Shown here: one piece after another, positions 6,777-11,625 of the stretch
Layout of the letters: the number at the start of each line of letters is the position of its first letter
How positions within the stretch are numbered: the first letter of the stretch is position 1
DNA from: Brevibacterium picturae
Lineage (GTDB): Bacteria; Actinomycetota; Actinomycetes; Actinomycetales; Brevibacteriaceae
NCBI RefSeq assembly: GCF_030453725.1
Contig: NZ_JAKDJU010000095.1
Location: 1-11,625, forward strand
Length of the DNA stretch: 11,625 nt
Reading direction: 5' to 3'
Translations under genes and position numbers: made by a program
Notes under the pieces: generated by a model
Told to the model about the DNA's origin: nothing
Database searches by the model: none
Seen by the model: only the letters and a program-made list of their open reading frames with translations

Positions 6777-8273
6777 TCAGGACGTGAAGACGGTGTCCTG
6801 CCATTCGTGGTGCGGGTCCTCGTGCTGATCGATGAACACGTGCTTGACCTGCGTGTACTCATCGAACGAGTACTGGCTCATGTCCTTGCCGAACCCGGAG
6901 GCCTTGTATCCGCCGTGGGGCATGTCGGAGACGATCGGGATGTGCTCGTTGATCCACACGCATCCGGCCTCGATGTCGGCTGCGGCACGCATCGTCCGGT
7001 TCGTGGTCGTCGTCCAAGCGCTCGCCGCCAGACCGTACGGGGTGTCGTTGGCCAGGTCGATGGCCTCGTCATCGGTGTCGAAGGCGATCGCGACGAGGAC
7101 GGGACCGAAGATCTCGTCCCGCCACACCTCGGCGTCGGTGTCGATTCCGCTGATGAGCGTCGGCGCGTAGTACGCCGTTGACTCGGTGTCCCCGGGCAGA
7201 GCCTCGCCGAGGTGGTTGTGCGTGGGCACCTGCCCGCCGCAGTGGATCGTAGCCCCGGCTTCACGGGCGCGATCGACCATGCTGGCGACCCGTGAGCGGT
7301 GGGTCAGCGAGATCAGGGATCCCATGTCTGTGGCGGGGTCCGTCGGGTTGCCGACGCGGACGCCGTTCATGAGTTCGGTGACCCGATCGGTGAAGGCCTC
7401 GAAGTGCCCGCGGGCAACGATGGCCCGCGTGGCCGCGGTGCAGTCCTGTCCGGAGTTGATGAGTGTCCCGGCGACGGCACCGCGTGCGGCGGCCTCGATG
7501 TCGGCATCGTCGAAGACCACGAGCGGGGCCTTGCCGCCGAGCTCGAGGTGGACGCGGGAGCCCTTGGCCGCGGCGAGTTCCATGATGCGACGGCCCACCT
7601 TCGTCGATCCGGTGAACGAGGACATGACGACGTCCGGATGGGTGATGAGCGCTTCCCCGGCTTCGAGACCGTCACCGGCGATGACGTTGATGACTCCGGG
7701 GGCGAAGCCTGCCGCGGTGGCCGCCTCGGCGAGGATGAGCGAGGTCCCGGGAGTCATCTCCGAGGTTTTGAGCACGATCGTATTGCCGGCCGCGACGGCG
7801 GGGAAGATCTTCCACGCGGCCATCTGCAGCGGGTAGTTCCACGGGGCGATGGAGCCGACGACGCCGAGGGGTTCGCGCCTCGTCATCGACGTCGACTTCT
7901 CCCAATAGGTTCCGGCGGCCAGGCCGGTGAGCTGACGGGCGGCGCCGGCGAAGAACTTCGCGTTGTCGATCGAGCCGGGCACGTCGAATTCCTTGGCCAG
8001 GCGGATGGACTTGCCGGTCTGTAGGGATTCGAGCTCGGCGAGCTCGTCGGCACGGGCCTCGAGCTGAGTCGCCAGGGCCAGCATCATCTCTGCCCGCTCT
8101 CCCGGGGTCAGCGCCTTGAAGGCGGGGTAGGCGGCCTTCGCCGAGGCGACTGCTGCGTTGACGTCGGCGGAGTTTGCCAGCGTGTACTCTCCGATTCGCT
8201 CACCCGTTGCCGGGTTGACGAGGGTGAAGGCCTCGCCGCTGCCTTCGCGATAGCTGCCGTTCCAGTAATGCAT
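6777..8273 (-). CDS. patD: Gamma-aminobutyraldehyde dehydrogenase (PatD/YdcW type, NAD-dependent)
   Basis: 498-residue aldehyde dehydrogenase, near the family's usual length. It oxidises 4-aminobutanal, made from putrescine, to GABA. Motifs: SIAPWNYPLQMAAWK (N146 of the oxyanion hole), FTGSTKVG (220-227, cofactor loop), LELGGKAP with general base E244, GQDCTAATR with catalytic nucleophile C278, and EIFGPV (387-392). The GQDCTAA context, the AAGTYWEKSTSMTRREPLGVV-like segment before the NAD fold and the MAAWK stretch match PatD better than betaine or gamma-glutamyl aldehyde dehydrogenases. The start is ATG at 8273 with GGAAG 7 nt upstream; the open frame runs on to 8549 but has no RBS or family similarity there. 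First gene of the operon leading to Pot transporter genes, which supports the polyamine assignment. Confidence 0.9.
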   Translation of the reverse strand: MHYWNGSYREGSGEAFTLVNPATGERIGEYTLANSADVNAAVASAKAAYPAFKALTPGERAEMMLALATQLEARADELAELESLQTGKSIRLAKEFDVPGSIDNAKFFAGAARQLTGLAAGTYWEKSTSMTRREPLGVVGSIAPWNYPLQMAAWKIFPAVAAGNTIVLKTSEMTPGTSLILAEAATAAGFAPGVINVIAGDGLEAGEALITHPDVVMSSFTGSTKVGRRIMELAAAKGSRVHLELGGKAPLVVFDDADIEAAARGAVAGTLINSGQDCTAATRAIVARGHFEAFTDRVTELMNGVRVGNPTDPATDMGSLISLTHRSRVASMVDRAREAGATIHCGGQVPTHNHLGEALPGDTESTAYYAPTLISGIDTDAEVWRDEIFGPVLVAIAFDTDDEAIDLANDTPYGLAASAWTTTTNRTMRAAADIEAGCVWINEHIPIVSDMPHGGYKASGFGKDMSQYSFDEYTQVKHVFIDQHEDPHHEWQDTVFTS

Positions 8274-8277
8274 GGTG

Positions 8278-8322
8278 TCACTTCCAACCGAGTTGCACGT
8301 CAATGTGTGGCTCGTGCGACAT
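8278..8322 (-). CDS. Possible 14-residue leader peptide upstream of the aldehyde dehydrogenase
   Basis: An ATG at 8322 opens MSHEPHIDVQLGWK followed by TGA, which ends 4 nt before the dehydrogenase ATG. The dehydrogenase SD (GGAAG) lies inside its last codons, an arrangement that would couple the two by termination-reinitiation. It starts about 20 nt after the predicted transcript start and its ATG lies in the palindrome at 8316-8332. It has no clear SD of its own and a frame of this size can occur by chance, so it is a candidate only. Confidence 0.25.
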   Translation of the reverse strand: MSHEPHIDVQLGWK

Positions 8323-8332
8323 GATGTGTCGC
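8316..8332. promoter_or_regulatory. Candidate operator palindrome GCGACA-N5-TGTCGC
   Basis: A perfect 6-bp inverted repeat with a 5-bp spacer lies just downstream of the predicted transcription start of the polyamine operon. Its size and place suit a dimeric repressor of the TetR or GntR type, or an mRNA hairpin. No regulator gene is in the window. Confidence 0.4.
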
Positions 8333-8349
8333 CGGTCACTGTCGGATCC

Positions 8350-8378
8350 ACCCTAGCGGAACCGGCAGGTGGTTTCCA
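8350..8378 (-). promoter_or_regulatory. Predicted promoter of the polyamine operon
   Basis: On the minus strand TGGAAA (8378-8373, four of six matches to TTGACA) is followed after 17 bp by TAGGGT (8355-8350), fitting the actinobacterial TANNNT -10. Transcription would start near 8343, giving a leader of about 70 nt before the dehydrogenase ATG. It is the best promoter match in the gap. Confidence 0.5.
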
Positions 8379-8380
8379 CC
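8368..8380. promoter_or_regulatory. Palindrome GGTGGTTTCCACC overlapping the -35 element
   Basis: A 5-bp inverted repeat around TTT covers the predicted -35 hexamer. A protein bound there would block RNA polymerase, so it is a reasonable operator candidate; its short arms mean chance is possible. Confidence 0.35.
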
Positions 8381-8538
8381 GATTTCGTTGTATGAGACGG
8401 CTTGACGCTGAGAAAACCTCGTGCAGAAATGTGAGGACTGCTGATTCAGTGTTGTTCTGTGCGTTTTTCGCGGGCAGAGACGTGTGGCGGATGTACAGCA
8501 GGCCGGGTGGGGCGACACAACATTCCAGCGCATATAGG

Positions 8539-8612
8539 CACCGAAACAACGCCGCACCGCCGGGACACGCATGCGTGCGCAGTGGTGTCGGCGGTGCGGC
8601 GTTGTTTCGGTG
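8539..8612 (-). terminator. 24-bp perfect inverted repeat, likely purDC terminator
   Basis: Arms 8539-8562 and 8589-8612 are exact reverse complements around a 26-nt spacer. It starts 42 nt after the purDC stop on the transcribed strand. The inner 12 bp are GC-rich and the outer part carries GTTGTTT on the 3' side, but no run of U follows, as is common for actinobacterial hairpin terminators. Being symmetric it could stop transcription from either side. It separates purDC from the polyamine operon promoter. Confidence 0.7.
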
Positions 8613-8654
8613 AAGCAGCGTTGCAGGGGTGACGCGGTCAGGCTGTGATTGGCC

Positions 8655-11054
8655 TCAGCCGGGGAACTTCTGTCCGGTGAGCCTTTCGAAGGCCTCGATG
8701 TAGCGGGCGCGGGTCTTTTCGATCACCTCGGCGGGCAGCGCCGGTGGGGGAGTGTCCGAGGACTTGTCCCAGCCGGACTCTGTCGTCAGCCAGTCGCGGA
8801 CGAACTGCTTGTCGAAGCTCGCCTGCGCCTGGCCTGCCTCGTAGCTCTCGGCATCCCAGAAGCGAGACGAATCCGGAGTGAGCACCTCGTCGCCGAGGAC
8901 CAGCGTGCCATCGGGCAGCGTGCCGAACTCGAACTTCGTGTCGGCGAGGATGATGCCGCGCTCACGGGCGATCGCCTCGGCCTTCTGGTAGATCTCGATG
9001 GTCAGGTCACGGGCCTTCTCGGCCGCCTCGGTGCCGATGGTCTCCGTGATCTGGGCGAAGCTGACGTTCTCGTCGTGGTCTCCCAGCTCGGCCTTGGTCG
9101 CCGGCGTGAAGATCGCAGGTTCCAGACGGTCGGCTTCGATGAGACCTGCCGGCAGCTGGATTCCGCACACGGAACCCGTGGCCTTGTAGTCGGCCATGCC
9201 GGAGCCGGTGAGGTAGCCGCGGGCCACGCATTCGATGGGCAGCATCGACAGGTTCTTCACGATGAGACCGCGGCCGGCCACGGCCTCGGGGACATCGGAG
9301 CTGATGACATGGTTGCCGATGACCTCGGAGAGCTGGTCGAACCACCACAGACTCAAGCCGGTGAGCACCCTGCCCTTGTCGGGGATCTCGGAATCGAGAA
9401 CCCAGTCATAGGCGGAGATGCGATCCGAGGCGACCATGAGCAGCTGCTCGGTCGAGGCGGCGTCAGCGGCGTCGTCGGGGATGTAGAGGTCGCGGACCTT
9501 GCCGGAGTACACGTGCTCCCAGCCCGGGAGCTCGGGAGCCGTGGAATCGAGTCGCGCTGAGGCGCTCGAGCCCGGTGACGGTTCCTCGACAGGGAACGGC
9601 AGCGTCGGCTCATCTCCCGACGCCGCAGCCTCTCCCGACGTCGCAGCCTCTCCCGACGCCGCATCGGTCGGAGCAGCCTCTGCCGACGGCACGGCGGCCG
9701 CCCTCTCAGGGGCCGGGTAGATATCGGCGACGGTGATCTGCCCGCGGGCGGCCACCTCGGCGATGTCGGTCCTGTGCTGTTCGCCGTCCCATTTGACCTC
9801 GGTCACAGCGGCATAGGCCTTGGCCCGTGCCTCGTCGAGGCCCGAGCCCAGCGAGACGATGGAGAGCACACGACCGCCGGCGGTGACGATGTCTCCGGTC
9901 TCGGCGACGTCCTCGGAGATGACGGTGTCCTCCGGGGCGAACCCAGCCCCCGTGTCTGTGGCCCGGGCGGTCCCGGCGTGGAGGATGTGGACGTCCTCGA
10001 GCCCGTCGGCCGTGTTGAGACCGCGGATGATGTCGCCGGTGCGGGGAGTGTTCGGGTAATTCTCGGCGGCCATGACCACGGTCACCGAGGTGCGCGGGTC
10101 CCACTCGAGCTCGCCGACCTCGTCGAGGCGACCCTCGGCGGCGGCGAGCATGGTCTGTCCCAGCGGGCTGCGCAGACGGGCAAGAACGGACTGGGTTTCG
10201 GGGTCGCCGAAGCGGACGTTGAACTCCACGACCCGCAGGCCCTTCGAGGTCAGGGCGAGCCCGCAGTAGAGGAGGCCGACGAAGGGGGTGCCGCGGCGGG
10301 TCATCTCATCGACGACCGGCTGGGCGACGGTGTCCACGATCTCATCGACGGTGCCGGCCGGGATCCAAGGCAGCGGCGAGTAGGCGCCCATGCCACCGGT
10401 GTTGGGCCCCGTGTCCCCGTCGCTGATGCGCTTGAAGTCCTGGGCAGGAGCCAGGGGAACGGTATGCTGCCCGTCGCTCAGCACGAAGAGGGAGACCTCG
10501 GGGCCGTCGAGGTAGTCCTCGATGACGACCCGGTCTGAGACCTCGAGGCACGAGGTGGCGTGGGTCAGTGCCTCGGCCCGGTCCGAGGTCACGACGACGC
10601 CCTTGCCCGCGGCCAGGCCATCGGCCTTGACCACGTACGGAGTACCGAAGTCGTCGAGGGCCGCGGCCGCCTCCTCGGGGGTGTAGGCGACCACGGTGCG
10701 TGCGGTGGGCACATTCGCCGACTCCATGACCTCCTTCGCGAACGCCTTCGAGCCTTCGAGGACCGCGGCCTCGGAACTGGGCCCGAAGACCGGGAACGAG
10801 GACTCACGCAGGGCGTCGGCGACCCCGGCGACCAGTGGCGCCTCGGGGCCGATGACGACGAGGTCGACGTCGAGCGTCTCCGCCAGCGCAGTGACCGCTG
10901 CGGAATCGTTCACATCCACGGCTTCGGTGTGCGCGATCGCGGCAATTCCGGGGTTGCCGGGTGCGGCGATGACGGCGTCGACCTGGGGGTCGCGACTGAG
11001 AGCAAGGACGAGGGCGTGTTCGCGGGAGCCCGAACCGATAACAAGAACCTTCAC
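8655..11054 (-). CDS. purD/purC: PurD-PurC fusion: phosphoribosylamine-glycine ligase / SAICAR synthetase
   Basis: One uninterrupted 799-residue frame holds two purine-synthesis enzymes. Residues 1 to about 447 are PurD (phosphoribosylamine + glycine + ATP to GAR): GSGSREHAL (7-15), APGNPG (31-36), ATP-grasp KADGLAAGKGVVV (143-155), DTGPNTGGMGAYSP (214-227) and EFNVRFGDPETQ (277-288). Residues about 448-510 are an Ala/Ser/Glu/Pro linker. Residues about 511-799 are PurC (CAIR + aspartate + ATP to SAICAR): YSGKVRDLY (516-524), SDRISAYDW (543-551), LPIECVARGYLTGSGM (605-620), ILADTKFEFG (702-711) and SFDKQFVRDWL (746-756), full family length. PurC's first motif follows the linker without a stop or a likely internal start. 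The GTG at 11054 begins MKVLVIGSGSREH exactly at the PurD N-terminus. The two steps are not consecutive, so channelling is not an obvious reason for fusion. Confidence 0.93.
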   Translation of the reverse strand: MKVLVIGSGSREHALVLALSRDPQVDAVIAAPGNPGIAAIAHTEAVDVNDSAAVTALAETLDVDLVVIGPEAPLVAGVADALRESSFPVFGPSSEAAVLEGSKAFAKEVMESANVPTARTVVAYTPEEAAAALDDFGTPYVVKADGLAAGKGVVVTSDRAEALTHATSCLEVSDRVVIEDYLDGPEVSLFVLSDGQHTVPLAPAQDFKRISDGDTGPNTGGMGAYSPLPWIPAGTVDEIVDTVAQPVVDEMTRRGTPFVGLLYCGLALTSKGLRVVEFNVRFGDPETQSVLARLRSPLGQTMLAAAEGRLDEVGELEWDPRTSVTVVMAAENYPNTPRTGDIIRGLNTADGLEDVHILHAGTARATDTGAGFAPEDTVISEDVAETGDIVTAGGRVLSIVSLGSGLDEARAKAYAAVTEVKWDGEQHRTDIAEVAARGQITVADIYPAPERAAAVPSAEAAPTDAASGEAATSGEAAASGDEPTLPFPVEEPSPGSSASARLDSTAPELPGWEHVYSGKVRDLYIPDDAADAASTEQLLMVASDRISAYDWVLDSEIPDKGRVLTGLSLWWFDQLSEVIGNHVISSDVPEAVAGRGLIVKNLSMLPIECVARGYLTGSGMADYKATGSVCGIQLPAGLIEADRLEPAIFTPATKAELGDHDENVSFAQITETIGTEAAEKARDLTIEIYQKAEAIARERGIILADTKFEFGTLPDGTLVLGDEVLTPDSSRFWDAESYEAGQAQASFDKQFVRDWLTTESGWDKSSDTPPPALPAEVIEKTRARYIEAFERLTGQKFPG
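9613..9666. repeat. Three 18-bp tandem units in the PurD-PurC linker
   Basis: Units 9613-9630, 9631-9648 and 9649-9666 (tctcccgac, then gccgcagcc with small changes) code repeated six-residue SGEAA-type units in the linker. Copy changes would keep the frame and only alter linker length. Confidence 0.8.
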
Positions 11055-11060
11055 ACCACC

Positions 11061-11066
11061 AGCCTA
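11061..11066 (-). promoter_or_regulatory. -10 element TAGGCT of purDC, leaderless layout
   Basis: TAGGCT (minus strand, 11066-11061) fits TANNNT and is 6 nt from the purDC GTG at 11054, so transcription would begin at or next to the start codon. No good -35 is seen; that position would lie in the first codons of the asparaginase gene. A GGTGGT touches the GTG but is too close to act as an SD. Confidence 0.5.
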
Positions 11067-11074
11067 TAAGGTCG

Positions 11075-11080
11075 TAGGCT
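11075..11080 (+). promoter_or_regulatory. -10 element TAGGCT of the asparaginase gene, leaderless layout
   Basis: TAGGCT (plus strand) is 7 nt from the GTG at 11088 and is the inverted copy of the purDC -10, with 8 bp between them. No SD is present at a useful distance, which supports a leaderless mRNA. The expected -35 position overlaps the purDC start. Confidence 0.5.
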
Positions 11081-11087
11081 TGACTGC

Positions 11088-11625
11088 GTGTCTTGTTCCA
11101 CATTCGCCTCCGCCGACGCCGCCGAATTGGCTGCAGTCGTTCGCAGTGGATTCCTCGAATCCCGCCATATCGGTTCCGCCGTCGTCCTCGACCCGGATGG
11201 ATCACCGCTGATCAGCCTGGGTGCGCCCGAGGCTCCCGTATTCACCCGGTCGAGTCTCAAACCGCTGCAGGCCATCGCCGCGATGAATCTGGGTGCCGCG
11301 GTGTCCGGCACCTGGGCGGCGCTGTCGACCGCGTCCCACACATGCGAGGCCGGCCACGCCGAGGCGGTCGCCGGGATGCTCGAATCCGTCAGTCTCAGCC
11401 CCGCCGACCTCCAATGCCCGTCCGCGCATCCCGCCGACGGAGCCTTCCGACGAAGCCTGCAGGCAGACGCCTCCGCTGGTGCCGACGCCTCCGCTGATGC
11501 CGGCGCCTCCTCGGGTGCCGGCGCCTCCTCGGGTGCCGCTGGCAGCAGCGACCCGAAGTCGCCCCTGTATTTCAACTGCTCCGGCAAGCACGCAGCCTTC
11601 CTCATGGCCGCGCTCGCCTCCGGCG
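11088..11625 (+). CDS. Asparaginase II family protein (L-asparaginase), 3' end cut by window edge
   Basis: The first 179 codons of an asparaginase of the Rhizobium etli type-II family (Pfam Asparaginase_II), which hydrolyses L-asparagine to aspartate and ammonia. Visible family landmarks are ESRHIGSAVVLDPDG (24-38), FTRSSLKPLQA with the SxxK pair S55/K58, TASHTCEAGH with S83, LQCPSAHP (108-115) and NCSGKHAAFL (163-172), whose C164 and K167 correspond to zinc ligands in the R. etli enzyme. The start is GTG at 11088; no ATG occurs before M66, which is inside the fold. Residues 127-150 are a six-residue repeat inserted between the CPSAHP and CSGKH motifs. It is divergent from purDC, whose PurC half uses aspartate. 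The C-terminal part is outside the window. Confidence 0.9.
   Translation, partial: MSCSTFASADAAELAAVVRSGFLESRHIGSAVVLDPDGSPLISLGAPEAPVFTRSSLKPLQAIAAMNLGAAVSGTWAALSTASHTCEAGHAEAVAGMLESVSLSPADLQCPSAHPADGAFRRSLQADASAGADASADAGASSGAGASSGAAGSSDPKSPLYFNCSGKHAAFLMAALASG
11466..11537. repeat. Four 18-bp tandem units inside the asparaginase gene
   Basis: Units start at 11466, 11484, 11502 and 11520. The first two differ at one base, the last two are identical, and all share the gcctcc core. They code DASAGA, DASADA, GASSGA and GASSGA (residues 127-150), a flexible Ala/Gly/Ser loop next to the zinc-binding CSGKH motif. Identical neighbouring units suggest recent duplication. Confidence 0.85.

Larger units (their letters stand above)
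8274..8654. other. Intergenic region between purDC and the polyamine operon
   Basis: This 381-bp non-coding stretch holds, from right to left, a terminator-like 24-bp inverted repeat (8539-8612), a featureless part (about 8381-8538), the operon promoter with an overlapping palindrome (8350-8380), a second palindrome (8316-8332), a possible 14-codon leader ORF (8278-8322) and the ribosome site of the dehydrogenase. I see no tRNA, riboswitch or larger gene in it. Confidence 0.75.

Noticed and set aside
6694..6804. Upstream start of the amidohydrolase at 6804
   Set aside because: It overlaps the end of the dehydrogenase gene and adds residues not found in the family; ATG 6693 has GGGAGG.
5443..6828. 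461-codon plus-strand frame opposite the amidohydrolase
   Set aside because: It is antisense to a gene with all family motifs and has no recognisable domain or ribosome site.
8274..8549. N-terminal extension of the aldehyde dehydrogenase to 8549
   Set aside because: The frame is open but the added part has no family similarity, would contain the promoter, and lacks a ribosome site; ATG 8273 has GGAAG and begins at the family N-terminus.
8649..9560. 303-codon plus-strand frame opposite the PurC half
   Set aside because: Low-complexity translation antisense to conserved PurC motifs.

Overview
The window is high-GC DNA with GTG starts, leaderless-looking promoters, a Tat-exported lipoprotein and densely packed same-strand genes. 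This points to an actinomycete, probably of the Micrococcales; Brevibacterium is my best guess from the protein style, but the sequence alone does not prove it. Everything from the left edge to 11054 is coded on the minus strand. Only the last gene, at the right edge, is on the plus strand.

Right part (8539-11625): a 799-residue minus-strand protein joins PurD (GAR synthetase) and PurC (SAICAR synthetase) in one frame through a low-complexity linker. It is divergent from the 5' part of an asparaginase II-family gene. The two GTG start codons are only 33 bp apart. The gap holds two outward-facing TAGGCT -10 hexamers arranged as an inverted repeat, each 6-7 nt from its GTG, so both mRNAs look leaderless. 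PurC consumes L-aspartate and asparaginase produces it, so the pairing makes metabolic sense. A 24-bp perfect inverted repeat downstream of purDC is its likely terminator.

Left part (1-8378): a seven-gene minus-strand polyamine uptake and catabolism operon. In transcription order it holds a gamma-aminobutyraldehyde dehydrogenase (PatD type), a YtcJ-type amidohydrolase, PotA (ATPase), PotD (Tat/lipoprotein binding protein), PotB and PotC (permeases), and an FAD-dependent amine oxidase of the DAO/PuuB type cut by the window edge. From the amidohydrolase to potC the genes overlap or touch (ATGA, ATGAGTAA, ATGA, 1-nt gap). A promoter (TGGAAA-17-TAGGGT), two palindromes and a possible 14-codon leader ORF lie upstream of the dehydrogenase. 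The likely scheme is import of putrescine or spermidine by PotABCD, oxidation by the FAD enzyme to an aminoaldehyde, and oxidation of that by the dehydrogenase to GABA or a GABA conjugate. The amidohydrolase has no standard place in this pathway and may remove an acyl group.

A cross-cutting feature is expandable sequence inside otherwise conserved enzymes. In-frame repeat or low-complexity segments sit in the FAD oxidase (7-residue units), the PurD-PurC linker (6-residue units), the asparaginase (6-residue units) and the amidohydrolase (Ala/Thr-rich, 9-bp units). The oxidase repeat resembles a palindromic 29-bp tandem repeat found just upstream of that gene.
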